Shown: positions 24,261-34,111, counted from the stretch's first letter. The stretch: DNA of 64,000 bases from Cellvibrio sp. PSBB006 (GCF_002162135.1 NZ_CP021382.1:2726001-2790000); one strand, 5' to 3'. Notes: generated by a model from the sequence alone, not told the origin. Translations and numbers: made by a program.

Positions 24261-26966
24261 ATGAGACAGTTCAAGATCAATCCGCTGGTGTTAGCTATGG
24301 CAGTTGTACTGCCGGCAACCGTGCACGCACAAGATAATTCCAATGAAACTATTGAAGAAGTTGTGGTAACTGGCAGTTTCCGGGATAGTTTGGCTAATGC
24401 GTTAAACCTGAAAAGAAATTCTGCCGGTGCTGTCGATGCAATCGTTGCAGAAGACATTGCAGACTTTCCTGATTTAAACCTCGCTGAATCGTTACAGCGT
24501 ATTCCTGGTGTGGCTATTTCTCGTGTAGCGGGCGAAGGCCGACAAATCTCCGTCCGTGGTTTGGGTGGTGACTTTACCCGCACCAAGATCAATGGGATGG
24601 AAGCTATTGCTACGGGTGGTTCAACCGATGCTGCCGGTGGCGCGAACCGGAGCCGCAGCTTTGACTTCAATACATTCTCTGCAGATTTATTTAGCAATTT
24701 AACAGTGCGCAAAACAGCATCCGCTGACCAAGAAGAAGGTTCTCTGGGTGCCATTGTAGATATGCAGACCACCAAACCTTTCGATTTGGGAGAGTTTACT
24801 CTCACAGCTTCAGGTCAAGTTGGATACAACGACCTTTCAGAAGAAACTGATCCTAAAGCAGCGTTTTTAATCAGTAATACATTTGCCGACGACACCATAG
24901 GTGCTCTGCTTTCAGTATCTTATTCCGAACGCAACATTCAGGATGAAGGAGCAAGTACTGTCCGCTGGGATAATGTTAATGACTTCCCAACCTACCAAGG
25001 AAACGCTGATAATCCTGCAGTAGATGGTGAACCCATTGACCAGATCAATGAGGCATTCCGTCCACGCCTTCCCCGCTATGATTCATATATTCATGAAATG
25101 GAGCGTTTGGGCGTTAGTGGTTCTTTACAATTCCGTCCAACTGACGTTACCGAAATCAGTTTAGATGGTCTGTACGCGAAATATGATGCAACTCGAAATG
25201 AAGTTTTCATGCAAGGCATTCTAAATGGTAACAGCCAAACCGGTGCCATGAATGTCCTGTCTTATCAGATAGATGACACCAATACCTTAACCGCAGCCTC
25301 TTTCGAAAATGCCACTATTCGCTCTGAAAATCGATTTGATGAGCTCTCTACCGAATTCACTCAAATAACCTTGCATGCGAAGCATGAGTTTACTGACTCA
25401 TTTCGTATCGACGGGATGGTAGGTAATGTTACCTCTGAATTTGATAATCCAGTTCAGACAACTATTGTGGCTCAAAAAACCGGGATCGATTTTGCTTACG
25501 ACTACAGCGGTAGCAACCGTGAAGATCCCATCCTGGAATTCGGTAGTGAAGTATCTGAATTAGATGGCTGGAGTTCCAATAGCGTTCGTTTGCGTCCGTT
25601 AAGTGCCGAAAACACTTACGATGCAGCACAGGTAAATCTTGAATACGATATCAATGACAGCCTCACCATCAAAGGTGGCATTAACTATAAAAACTTTGAG
25701 TTTGAAACGACAGCGGCTCGTCGTGGCTCAGAAGATGGAGCAAGTCTCGATCTTGATGGTTACATGATGCCGTATAACTCCGGACTAGGTTCCAACAATC
25801 CGTGGGCCGTACCTAACCTGAATTTGATAGCAGCGGATTACAGCATTTACAGCAACAGCGGTGATTTTGAAGTCTTTTTGAGAGAAGTTGAGGACTACTC
25901 TATCGCCGAAGAAACGATTGGTGGCTACATCCAATTGAGCTTTGATTCTACAATTGGCGAAACGCCTGTAAGAGGTGATATTGGTATACGCCAAGTTGAG
26001 ACAGATGTTGAGTCTACCGCCTGGACATCCGACGACCAGCAAGTAACGGGAACTCACAACTACAGCGACACACTCCCTTCTGTGAATCTGGTGTTCGAAC
26101 CAATCGAAGATGTACTTATCCGTTTAGGTTACTCTGAAGTGCTAGCTCGGGCCGGATTAGGAAACCTACTGCCAAATACCAACATTAGTGTGTCCGGCGG
26201 CTCCAGAAGCGTAAGCTCTGGAAACCCCGCGCTAGAACCAACTCGCGCTGCAGCATATGACCTTGGGGTTGAGCTGTACATGTCCGAAGAGTCCGTCTTG
26301 GGACTGGCAGTCTTCTACAAAGATATTGAGACCTTTGTTCAAGGTGTAAGGGAAACTCGTCCGTTCACTACTACCGGTTTACCTGTACAGCTCGCAATCG
26401 ATGCATGTAATGCCGGCCCCGGTTATGGTCCAGACTGTAACGAAAATATTGAGTGGGATGTTAACTCACCAATCAATGCACCAGGCGGCGATCTGTATGG
26501 CTTTGAGTTGAGCTATCAAACCCCGTTCACCTTCCTGCCAGGGTTCTGGAGCAACTTCGGTTTCATCGGTAACTTTACTTATGTTGAAGCTGAGCAGAAC
26601 TTCCTTAACTCTGACGGTGAGGTTGTTGCAACACGCTCCTTGCTAGGCCTTTCGCAGGATACCACCAGCGGTACTTTATATTACGAGAACGACGCATTCA
26701 GTGCTCGTGTATCGGCGGTCCATCGTGCAGGCTATTTAACTAACGCCACCGGACGCAACAACAATGATCGCGAAGGTACCAATCCCACAACCAATATCGA
26801 CCTCAGCGCTTCATACCAGCTCAATGACAATCTCAAATTTACATTTGAGGCTCTGAATTTGACTGATGAAGCAGATGACCAATGGGTTGATTATTCCGGT
26901 AATCGTTTATCCTACTACCACACTACCGGAACTCAATATTATCTGGGCGTACAATACAAGTACTAA
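24261..26966 (+). CDS. TonB-dependent outer-membrane receptor, probable oligogalacturonide transporter
   Basis: This 901-residue receptor would bring pectin oligosaccharides across the outer membrane. It has a signal peptide (VLAMAVVLPATVHA), a TonB box (ETIEEVVVTGS, about 29-39), a plug domain with LQRIPGVAISRVAGEGRQISVRG and a beta-barrel ending in the aromatic LGVQYKY. The opening and the FSADLFSNLTVRKTASADQEEGSLGAIVDM segment are typical of the carbohydrate-type receptors of plant-polymer degraders, not of siderophore receptors. GGGG lies upstream of the ATG. A terminator follows at 26993. Substrate is inferred from the neighbours. Confidence 0.92.
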   Translation: MRQFKINPLVLAMAVVLPATVHAQDNSNETIEEVVVTGSFRDSLANALNLKRNSAGAVDAIVAEDIADFPDLNLAESLQRIPGVAISRVAGEGRQISVRGLGGDFTRTKINGMEAIATGGSTDAAGGANRSRSFDFNTFSADLFSNLTVRKTASADQEEGSLGAIVDMQTTKPFDLGEFTLTASGQVGYNDLSEETDPKAAFLISNTFADDTIGALLSVSYSERNIQDEGASTVRWDNVNDFPTYQGNADNPAVDGEPIDQINEAFRPRLPRYDSYIHEMERLGVSGSLQFRPTDVTEISLDGLYAKYDATRNEVFMQGILNGNSQTGAMNVLSYQIDDTNTLTAASFENATIRSENRFDELSTEFTQITLHAKHEFTDSFRIDGMVGNVTSEFDNPVQTTIVAQKTGIDFAYDYSGSNREDPILEFGSEVSELDGWSSNSVRLRPLSAENTYDAAQVNLEYDINDSLTIKGGINYKNFEFETTAARRGSEDGASLDLDGYMMPYNSGLGSNNPWAVPNLNLIAADYSIYSNSGDFEVFLREVEDYSIAEETIGGYIQLSFDSTIGETPVRGDIGIRQVETDVESTAWTSDDQQVTGTHNYSDTLPSVNLVFEPIEDVLIRLGYSEVLARAGLGNLLPNTNISVSGGSRSVSSGNPALEPTRAAAYDLGVELYMSEESVLGLAVFYKDIETFVQGVRETRPFTTTGLPVQLAIDACNAGPGYGPDCNENIEWDVNSPINAPGGDLYGFELSYQTPFTFLPGFWSNFGFIGNFTYVEAEQNFLNSDGEVVATRSLLGLSQDTTSGTLYYENDAFSARVSAVHRAGYLTNATGRNNNDREGTNPTTNIDLSASYQLNDNLKFTFEALNLTDEADDQWVDYSGNRLSYYHTTGTQYYLGVQYKY

Positions 26967-26992
26967 TTAAAAGTACTTTGTTAGACCGAAAA

Positions 26993-27028
26993 GGGATGCC
27001 GGTTTTCCGGCATCCCTGTTTGATTCTT
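26993..27028 (+). terminator. Rho-independent terminator after TonB-dependent receptor gene
   Basis: A perfect 10-bp stem (GGGATGCCGG / CCGGCATCCC) with a TTTT loop is followed by TGTTTGATTCTT. It separates the receptor from the GH105-kduI-kduD unit. Confidence 0.85.
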
Positions 27029-27158
27029 CGGGCCAGTTTTTTTGTAGCTCATGGCGGGGAAGTTCAATTCAAAACCTTGTCGAATTTTTTAGTCGTTAGC
27101 GCCACTCTTCTTAACGAAAGCGTTAGCCGACACTCTTGCACATGGCAGTATTTGCCGC

Positions 27159-27174
27159 CACTATCATGATGGTG
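27159..27174 (+). promoter_or_regulatory. operator candidate upstream of GH105-kduID operon
   Basis: CACTATCATGATGGTG is palindromic except at one pair (CAC-ATCATGAT-GTG). It lies 67 bases upstream of the start codon, a position suited to promoter control. The regulator is unknown. Confidence 0.35.
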
Positions 27175-27229
27175 AGATAAATTTAACCTTCATTTTCTAT
27201 TTCAAATTACATTATTGACCAGCCGAAAA

Positions 27230-27235
27230 AGGTGA
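27230..27235 (+). promoter_or_regulatory. ribosome-binding site deciding the GH105 start
   Basis: AGGTGA matches the 16S rRNA 3' end and is five bases before the TTG at 27241. A GTG start at 27232 lies inside this sequence and an ATG at 27256 lacks its own site, so TTG 27241 is preferred. Confidence 0.5.
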
Positions 27236-27240
27236 ATCCA

Positions 27241-29751
27241 TTGAAACGAAAAAAAATGGCAAACATTGGCGGATTAGTGTCCGGCAGCTTATTGCTGGCT
27301 TTGATCGCAGGTTGCGATTCGGGTAAACCGACGACGGAAACATCCGTCGCTACAGTATCCAGCAGCGCGGCCAGTGCAGCGGTTTTGGCGCAGGCAGAAA
27401 TTGCTAACTCAACAGATTTTGCTCGCCCCCGGGAGCCTGTTTACTTCAGTCTTTATGATCTCGGCCTGGAAGCACAGGACGCCCAGGTAGAACATCTTAT
27501 TGCCAAAGAAGGTGAGCAACGTCTGCCAACGCAGTTAGTTGATCGCGATGCAGATGGCACCCCGGATGATTTGCTGGTTACGCTGGATTTTTCACCGGCA
27601 CAAGAACGCAACATCACCATCCTTTCCGATACCGAAGCCGATGCGTTGGAAATTGCCAAGCAAACCCAGGCCGAAATTTCCCATAAAGTCGGTGGCGAGT
27701 GGCAGGACAAAAAATATATCGGCGGTACATTTCAAAATGTTAAAGAGTTGACCCCGCCACCGCAGTACACCGATCACTCTGAATATATTCGTTACGAAGG
27801 TCCGGGCATTGAATCCGATAAAGTAGGCTACCGGATTTATCTCGACTGGCGTAACGGCTTCGATATTTTTGGCAAGAAAACCAGCGATATGGTTTTGCAA
27901 AATGTCGGGCAAGATGGTTATCAGTCTTACCATGAGCCTGCCGACTGGGGCATGGATTTATTAAAAGTGGGTAAATCTCTGGGAGCCGGTGGCTACGGAT
28001 TCTGGAACGGCAAAGAAGTCGAACTGGTCTCCAAGGTTGACCAATGGACCGCTAAAGTGGTTGAAGACGGTCCGCTCTATTCCGCACTGAACCTGACCTA
28101 CAAAGGCTGGGAAATCAACAATCAGAAGCTGGATTTGGTCAGCAACCTTTCGATGACTGCTGGCAGCCGTTTGGTGCATACCCGTTTAAGTATGTCAGAA
28201 GAATTACCTAATCTTGCCATCGGCATGGTGAAACATCCCGGCACGAAATTGTTACAAGGCAGCCAGGAAGTCAGTGGTTACGCCTGGACTTATGTCGCTA
28301 GTTGGGGCAAACAAAGTTTAAGTGGTGAAGACGATTATCTGGGCATGGCTATTCTTTTCCATCGCCAGAGTCGCATAGAGCAAACGGAAGATGCCAACAG
28401 TTACGTCTCTGTTATGGAGCCTACCGATGGCGAGCTTGAGTACTACTTCCTTGCGGCATGGGATGGCGAAAAAGACGGGATTAAAACTGAAGAAGAATTT
28501 GTGGCGTATCTGGAACAGGAAGTGAAACGCCTGACCGTCACGCCGCGCGTTCGTTTTGAAAGCAAACTGAGCGAATCGGCAAAATCATTTCCCATCACTG
28601 CCGATGCGGCGTTGAATTGGAGCAAGCGTCTGGTGGATTCGGAACTGGAACGTAAAACCTTGAATTATCACTACAATGGCTGGGACGAAAATCGTCGTCG
28701 CAAGCCCAAATTTGAATATGATATTCACGGCTTGCAGATTCTGGCGCTGGAAGAATTGGCCAAGGTTTCACCTGATGCTCGTTATGATGATGTTGCTGAA
28801 AAAGTAACGGGAAGTTTTATTACGGATGAAGGTGACATCCGCGAATACGATATCAAAAATTACAACATCGACAGCGTTATGCCTGGCATGGTGGTGTTGA
28901 GTCTGTATGAAAAAACCAAAGATGAAAAATATCGCAAAGCCGCTGACCTGTTGCGTAAGCAGTTAAAGGAACATCCACGTACCAGCGAAGGTGCCTTTTG
29001 GCATAAACAGTCCTACCCTCATCAGGTTTGGCTGGACGGTGTCTACATGGGCATGCCATTCCTGGCACGTTACAGCGTGATGTTTGAAGATGGCGAAAGC
29101 CTGGAAGAAGTTGTCAAAGAGTTTAAACTGGTGCACGAAAAGCTGCGCAATCCGGAGTCCGGGCTTTATTACCATGCCTGGGACGAATCCAAACAAATGA
29201 ACTGGGCCAACAAAGAAACCGGTTTGTCCGAGTTTTATTGGGGCAGAGGTTTGGGCTGGTTAACCATGGCCTTGGTTGATGTGCTGGATTATATTCCGGA
29301 AAACAATACCGAGCTGCGCAAGCCCTTATTGGATATGGTGACTGAACTGGCAGCGGATTTACGTCGCTATCAGGACCCGGCCACCGGCACCTGGTTTCAG
29401 ATTCTGGATCAACCGGAACGCGTCGGAAATTATCGCGAGTCCTCAGCCAGCGCCATGTTCACCTATTTCTATGCCAAGGCAATTAATGAGGGCTATATTC
29501 CGGATTCATATCGTGCCACCGCGCAACAGGCTTATGACGGTTTGATCAAGGAATTTGTTACCGTGCACCCGGATGGCTTGATCAGCATGACCAACCAATG
29601 TCTGGTTGCCGGCCTGGGCTTTGGTCGCGATGGTAGCTACGATTACTATATGAGTGAGCGTATCTACGAGAATGATCCGAAAGGTAACGGGCCATTCATA
29701 CTCGCGGGCATAGAAATGTACAAGCTGCTTGGCGATAACGCATCACAATAA
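27241..29751 (+). CDS. DUF4861-GH105 fusion lipoprotein, unsaturated galacturonyl/rhamnogalacturonyl hydrolase
   Basis: The C-terminal half (about 445-830) is a GH105 (YteR/YesR-like) alpha/alpha-barrel that removes the 4,5-unsaturated uronate from oligomers made by pectate lyases. Its WLDGVYMGMPFLARY motif contains the likely catalytic Asp599, and GRGLGWLTMAL and NYRESSASAMF are also family-like. The N-terminal half (about 50-430) looks like DUF4861 (YRIYLDWRNGFDIFGKK, LLKVGKSLGAGG), a beta-rich domain of unknown function that often accompanies such enzymes. A lipoprotein signal ends at Cys25 (LIAGC), so the 836-residue protein is probably membrane-anchored in the periplasm. It is 65 bases upstream of kduI, which would take the released sugar. 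Confidence 0.88.
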   Translation: MKRKKMANIGGLVSGSLLLALIAGCDSGKPTTETSVATVSSSAASAAVLAQAEIANSTDFARPREPVYFSLYDLGLEAQDAQVEHLIAKEGEQRLPTQLVDRDADGTPDDLLVTLDFSPAQERNITILSDTEADALEIAKQTQAEISHKVGGEWQDKKYIGGTFQNVKELTPPPQYTDHSEYIRYEGPGIESDKVGYRIYLDWRNGFDIFGKKTSDMVLQNVGQDGYQSYHEPADWGMDLLKVGKSLGAGGYGFWNGKEVELVSKVDQWTAKVVEDGPLYSALNLTYKGWEINNQKLDLVSNLSMTAGSRLVHTRLSMSEELPNLAIGMVKHPGTKLLQGSQEVSGYAWTYVASWGKQSLSGEDDYLGMAILFHRQSRIEQTEDANSYVSVMEPTDGELEYYFLAAWDGEKDGIKTEEEFVAYLEQEVKRLTVTPRVRFESKLSESAKSFPITADAALNWSKRLVDSELERKTLNYHYNGWDENRRRKPKFEYDIHGLQILALEELAKVSPDARYDDVAEKVTGSFITDEGDIREYDIKNYNIDSVMPGMVVLSLYEKTKDEKYRKAADLLRKQLKEHPRTSEGAFWHKQSYPHQVWLDGVYMGMPFLARYSVMFEDGESLEEVVKEFKLVHEKLRNPESGLYYHAWDESKQMNWANKETGLSEFYWGRGLGWLTMALVDVLDYIPENNTELRKPLLDMVTELAADLRRYQDPATGTWFQILDQPERVGNYRESSASAMFTYFYAKAINEGYIPDSYRATAQQAYDGLIKEFVTVHPDGLISMTNQCLVAGLGFGRDGSYDYYMSERIYENDPKGNGPFILAGIEMYKLLGDNASQ

Positions 29752-29816
29752 ATAATAAGCCATACCTGTAAACCGTATTATTGAACAATCAACCTGGTAA
29801 CGCTGAAGGTTTTATT

Positions 29817-30656
29817 ATGAAAATTGTGGAAGAACGCTTTGCCGTTCATATGGACGATTTCAAACATTACGACACTGAAAAATTGCGCAAGCATTTTTTG
29901 GTCGAGAAAATTTTTGAAACCGATGAAGTACTCTTTACTTATACACACTATGAGCGACTGATGGTCGGCGGTGCTATGCCGGTGAACAAGGTCATCAAAC
30001 TGGACCCGGTGTATCAGCAAAAAGCCGACTTCTTTTTACAACGTCGAGAGTTGGGTGCTATCAATATCGGTGGTAGCGGCAAGATTACTGTCGACGGCAC
30101 TGAGTATAAGATTAACACCAAAGAAGCCTTGTACATTGGTCGCGGCGCCCAGGATGTCAGCTTCAGTAGCGACGACGCCAGCAACCCGGCAAAATTTTAT
30201 TTGAATTCAACGCCGGCACATCACGCTTACCCGACCAAAAAAGTCGGCAAGGAAGACGCCAAGGTGTTGAATATGGGCTCGTCCGAAACCTGTAATGAAC
30301 GCAATATTTATCAGCTGATGATTGCCGGCGTGGTGGACACCTGCCAATTGCAGATGGGCATGACCGAACTGAAAAGTGGCAGTATCTGGAACACCATGCC
30401 GGTGCATACCCACAGTCGTCGGATGGAAGCGTATTTTTATTTCCAGATTCCGCAAGACCAAGCCGTTTGTCATTTTATGGGCCCAGCCCATGAGACCCGG
30501 CATATCTGGGTGGGCAACGAACAAGCGGTGGTTTCACCGCCCTGGTCCATGCACTCCGGCGCAGGCACAGCCAATTACACATTCATTTGGGGTATGGCCG
30601 GCGAGAACCTGGATTACACCGATATGGATTTCCATAAGCCCAGCGACTTGAAATAA
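29817..30656 (+). CDS. kduI: 5-keto-4-deoxyuronate isomerase
   Basis: It isomerises 5-keto-4-deoxyuronate (DKI) to 2,5-diketo-3-deoxygluconate (DKII) in the cytosol. The 279 residues match E. coli KduI (278). The zinc site is intact: His197 and His199 in PVHTHSRRMEAYF, Glu204, and His246 in PPWSMHSG. The start at 29817 fits the family; a frame from 29781 is 12 residues longer and less likely. It is followed by kduD after ten bases. Confidence 0.96.
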   Translation: MKIVEERFAVHMDDFKHYDTEKLRKHFLVEKIFETDEVLFTYTHYERLMVGGAMPVNKVIKLDPVYQQKADFFLQRRELGAINIGGSGKITVDGTEYKINTKEALYIGRGAQDVSFSSDDASNPAKFYLNSTPAHHAYPTKKVGKEDAKVLNMGSSETCNERNIYQLMIAGVVDTCQLQMGMTELKSGSIWNTMPVHTHSRRMEAYFYFQIPQDQAVCHFMGPAHETRHIWVGNEQAVVSPPWSMHSGAGTANYTFIWGMAGENLDYTDMDFHKPSDLK

Positions 30657-30666
30657 GGATCGACTC

Positions 30667-31461
30667 ATGACACATCCTCTGTTTGATTTAACCGGCAAGA
30701 TTGCGGTGGTCACCGGCGCTACTCACGGCTTGGGCATGTCCATGGCCTGTGGGCTTGCCAGCGCCGGTGCGACATTAATTATCAATGGCAATTCGTCACA
30801 GGAAAAAATCGACAACGCGGTGGCGGCTTATCGCGAGAAAGGTTTTAAGGCTTTCGGTTATAAATTTAATGTAACTGATGAAGCGCAAGTGATAGCAGCT
30901 GTTGATCAGATTGAAAAAGATCACGGCCCGATCGATATTCTGGTTAATAACGCCGGCATCATTAAACGCATTCCATTACTCGATATGCCGCTGGAAGAAT
31001 TTGAAGAAGTCATCAAGACTGATCTCACCGGTGTATTCACCATGACGCGCCCGGTGGCTCGCAAGATGGTGGAACGTCGCTCCGGCAAGATCATCAACAT
31101 CTGCTCCATGATGAGCGAACTCGGCCGCAATTCCGTCGGCGCCTACGCTGCCGCCAAAGGTGGCTTGAAGATGTTGACGCGCAATATGGCGACCGAATGG
31201 GCCAAATATAACGTGCAGGTGAATGGTATTGGTCCAGGATATTTTGCGACCAGCCAAACCGCGCCGATTCGTGTGGATGGCCATCCGTTTAATGATTTCA
31301 TCATCAATCGCACACCGGCCGGTAAATGGGGTGATCCGGATGACCTGCAAGGTGCCACCATCTTCCTGGCGTCGAAAGCAAGTGACTTTGTGACCGGGCA
31401 AATCGTCTATGTTGATGGTGGCATTCTCGCCACCATTGGCAAGCCTTCCAACGAAGCCTGA
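30667..31461 (+). CDS. kduD: 2-deoxy-D-gluconate 3-dehydrogenase / DKII reductase
   Basis: It reduces 2,5-diketo-3-deoxygluconate to 2-keto-3-deoxygluconate, the substrate of KdgK (12448). The 264-residue short-chain dehydrogenase has the nucleotide motif TGATHGLGMS, NNAGI, and catalytic Tyr160 and Lys164 in GAYAAAKGG; the C-terminal GQIVYVDGG is also typical. It is the last gene of the GH105-kduI-kduD operon, with AAGGA upstream of its ATG and a strong terminator after it. Confidence 0.96.
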   Translation: MTHPLFDLTGKIAVVTGATHGLGMSMACGLASAGATLIINGNSSQEKIDNAVAAYREKGFKAFGYKFNVTDEAQVIAAVDQIEKDHGPIDILVNNAGIIKRIPLLDMPLEEFEEVIKTDLTGVFTMTRPVARKMVERRSGKIINICSMMSELGRNSVGAYAAAKGGLKMLTRNMATEWAKYNVQVNGIGPGYFATSQTAPIRVDGHPFNDFIINRTPAGKWGDPDDLQGATIFLASKASDFVTGQIVYVDGGILATIGKPSNEA

Positions 31462-31497
31462 CAACTTTTTCTCCTCTGTTTTTTTGTTCATCTTGAT

Positions 31498-31524
31498 AAC
31501 CGCTGCTTCGGCAGCGGTTTTTTT
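31498..31524 (+). terminator. Rho-independent terminator after kduD
   Basis: The stem AACCGCTGC / GCAGCGGTT with a stable TTCG tetraloop is followed by TTTTTTT. It closes the GH105-kduI-kduD operon. Confidence 0.95.
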
Positions 31525-31657
31525 ATGTGTGGCACACAACAAGGCGGTGTCTGTCAGCCGAACCGGCTCTATTTTGCTTTGTCTAGAATTCCAGACATAA
31601 AACTGCCTGCCAACAAACACGCCGCCGTTCCGGGTAATACAAAGCGTGGGAGGGAGA

Positions 31658-32236
31658 ATGGAGAAAGAAATGAATCTGACCGCAGTCCTGGATGAAATCG
31701 AAGAAAATATTGACGGTGATAAAATCACATTCGGCAAGATCGTCGATGAATTTGAAGACCGGGGTTATGGCCCTCTGTTATTAATTGCCGCACTGTTCAT
31801 CATGTTGCCTACCGGTGGAATCCCGGGTATTCCTACCTTGCTCGCTGTAATTATTATTTTTATTGCCGCACAACTCACGTGGGGTCGTTCCACACCCTGG
31901 CTGCCAAACAAGCTGCGCAGCATCAGTTTTGATAAAGCGAAATTCAGTAGCGCGGCCAATAAACTCAAACCGGTCACGCGCAAAATCGATTATGTGCTTC
32001 GGCCGCGACTTAAACGCTTCGCAAAAAAGCCGATGACTCGCATTATCGGTGCCGTCATTATTGTACTGTGTTTGTTTATGCCGTTTCTGGAGATCATCCC
32101 TTTTGCCGATGTCATCCCTTCATCGTCCATTGTTATTATCAGTCTTGGCCTGACGGCGCGCGATGGTGTCTTTACCCTCGTTGGACTTAGTGCCGCGTTT
32201 ATTATGCTTGGCGGCGCAGCGATCTGGTTGCTGTAA
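31658..32236 (+). CDS. ExoD family inner-membrane protein
   Basis: This 192-residue protein has a cytosolic N-terminus with the KITFGKIVDEFEDRGYGPLLLI motif of the ExoD family, followed by four or five hydrophobic segments (LPTGGIPGIPTLLAVIIIF is diagnostic). ExoD proteins were named for an exopolysaccharide phenotype in rhizobia; the biochemical role is unknown. GGAGGG lies just before ATG 31658; starts at 31646 (GTG) or 31670 (ATG, with GGAG) are also possible. It converges on hemW with seven bases between stops. Confidence 0.85.
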   Translation: MEKEMNLTAVLDEIEENIDGDKITFGKIVDEFEDRGYGPLLLIAALFIMLPTGGIPGIPTLLAVIIIFIAAQLTWGRSTPWLPNKLRSISFDKAKFSSAANKLKPVTRKIDYVLRPRLKRFAKKPMTRIIGAVIIVLCLFMPFLEIIPFADVIPSSSIVIISLGLTARDGVFTLVGLSAAFIMLGGAAIWLL

Positions 32237-32243
32237 TTAACAT

Positions 32244-33422
32244 TTAATTTTCAGTGTAGGCTTCAAGTACATTGTTGAGAAAGCGCTGCCCAAGTGCTGT
32301 GGTTTTTATTACACCTTGATCCAGCTGCACCAAACCCTTTTGCATCAACTCAGACCACTGCGGCTCCAGCGCATTAAGCGGCAGGCCCGTCCGCTGATGA
32401 AAATAATCTACCGGTACGCCATCCACCAGGCGCAGTCCATTCAACAAAAATTCCAGCGGCAATGACGTCTGTTGCAGAATTTCTCCACCGCCAGCATAAG
32501 CGTTGCTATGCCCATAGATACTCTGGGTAATTCTGTCGCGGCTTTGCAGGTAATGCTTGGGCAAACGCGTTTTCCACAATCGCATAATATGCGCTTGTAT
32601 CGGCAAGGTGATCTTGCCGTGGGCGCCGGCACCGATGCCAAGATAGTCGCCGAATTGCCAATAATTAATATTGTGTCGCGCTTGCCTGCCCGGTTGTGCA
32701 TAGGCGGAAACTTCATACTGTCGATACCCGGCTTGCGCCAATAGCGCAATACCTTCATCCTGAATATCCGCCAGAATTTCTTCATCCGGTAAACGTGGCG
32801 GCGACGAATAAAAAACGGTGTTTTGCTCGATGGTCAGCTGGTACCAGGACACATGTTCCGGCGCTAACAGAATTGCTTGTTGCAAATCAGCCTGTGCATC
32901 AGCCACGGATTGTTGGGGTAAACCGTGCATTAAATCGAGGTTGATATTATCGAAGCCGGCGGCGCGCGCCATCTCCACTGCACGCAAAGCTTCGTTGCGC
33001 CCGTGCACACGCCCAAGTAACGTCAGTTGTGTGTCATTAAAACTTTGGATACCGATCGACAAGCGATTCACACCGGCCTGGCGAAAACCGCAAAAGCGTT
33101 CCTGCTCAAAGGTACCGGGATTTGCTTCCAGGGTAATTTCTATATCGTCATCAAACCCGACCAACTGCTCGGCGTCCTGCAAGATTTGTTCGATGGCTTT
33201 GGCGGAAAAAATACTCGGCGTGCCTCCACCAAAAAAAATACTGGTTAATTTGCGGCCCTGCACTAAAGGCAAATCCTGTTCCAGATCAGCGCGCAACGCT
33301 GCGACATAATCTGCTTCCGGCGCCTCGTCATTGGCTTGATGCGAATTAAAATCGCAATAGGGACATTTGCGAATGCACCAGGGAATATGAACGTAAAGAG
33401 CCAAGGGAGGAAGTTGCAGCAT
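32244..33422 (-). CDS. hemW: radical SAM haem chaperone HemW
   Basis: The 392-residue protein belongs to the HemN-like group now called HemW, which inserts haem into respiratory proteins. The 4Fe-4S/SAM motif CIRKCPYC uses Cys16, Cys20 and Cys23; the fourth cysteine (position after the motif) of true coproporphyrinogen oxidases is missing, as in HemW. GGGTPS and the C-terminal HemN domain are present. AGGA lies six bases before the ATG. It follows rdgB at 81 bases in the conserved DUF4426-rdgB-hemW order. Confidence 0.95.
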   Translation of the reverse strand: MLQLPPLALYVHIPWCIRKCPYCDFNSHQANDEAPEADYVAALRADLEQDLPLVQGRKLTSIFFGGGTPSIFSAKAIEQILQDAEQLVGFDDDIEITLEANPGTFEQERFCGFRQAGVNRLSIGIQSFNDTQLTLLGRVHGRNEALRAVEMARAAGFDNINLDLMHGLPQQSVADAQADLQQAILLAPEHVSWYQLTIEQNTVFYSSPPRLPDEEILADIQDEGIALLAQAGYRQYEVSAYAQPGRQARHNINYWQFGDYLGIGAGAHGKITLPIQAHIMRLWKTRLPKHYLQSRDRITQSIYGHSNAYAGGGEILQQTSLPLEFLLNGLRLVDGVPVDYFHQRTGLPLNALEPQWSELMQKGLVQLDQGVIKTTALGQRFLNNVLEAYTEN

Positions 33423-33503
33423 GGCGAGTCCTGCTGGTGATACAGCAATAAAAATGTAAAAAAATGCCGTTAAACAACGGCTGAAAAATCTTTCGTCGCG
33501 GTT

Positions 33504-34100
33504 CTAACGAGCTTTCAATGTGGCCAGCAATTGTGCCATGGCAATGCCGCGATGACTGATGCGATTTTTTTCAGCTTTATCCAACTCAGCCGCAGCGCAA
33601 TTGTGGGTCGGGACAAAGAACAAGGGATCATAACCAAAACCACCCTCCCCGCGCGGCGTACTGAGGATGCGCCCTTCCCAAACACCATGGCAAAGAATCG
33701 GCGTGGGGTCTTCCGCATGCCACATAAATGCCAGCACGCAGTGGTAACGCGCGGTGCGCTGGTCTTCCATTACATCATTCAATTCCTGAAGGAGTTTAGT
33801 GTTATTGGCTGAGTCCGATGCCTGAGTGCCGGCGTAGCGCGCCGAATAAATTCCCGGTCGACCATTCAACGCGTCCACCTCCAGGCCTGAGTCATCAGCA
33901 ATCGCTGGCAAGCCGGTGTGTTGGCACGCATGGCGCGCTTTAATAATGGCGTTTTCAACGAAGGTCAATCCGGTTTCGTCTGCGTTATCAATCTGGTAAG
34001 CCGATTGCGGTATTACATCGAACCCACAGTCAGCCAGTAATTGTTGGAACTCACGCAACTTGCCGGCATTACCGCTGGCGAGAATAATTTTTTGGCTCAT
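33504..34100 (-). CDS. rdgB: XTP/dITP (non-canonical purine NTP) pyrophosphatase
   Basis: It clears dITP, XTP and similar bases from the nucleotide pool. The 198 residues match E. coli RdgB (197). Signatures are [13 protein letters not shown] at the start, [24 protein letters not shown] with the catalytic aspartates, [12 protein letters not shown] and KNRISHRG at the end. The ATG at 34100 matches the family; an upstream GTG (34115) overlaps the DUF4426 stop. The start lies 12 bases inside the neighbour's stop region, so translation may be coupled. Confidence 0.96.
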   Translation of the reverse strand: MSQKIILASGNAGKLREFQQLLADCGFDVIPQSAYQIDNADETGLTFVENAIIKARHACQHTGLPAIADDSGLEVDALNGRPGIYSARYAGTQASDSANNTKLLQELNDVMEDQRTARYHCVLAFMWHAEDPTPILCHGVWEGRILSTPRGEGGFGYDPLFFVPTHNCAAAELDKAEKNRISHRGIAMAQLLATLKAR

Positions 34101-34111
34101 AGAAAACACAA

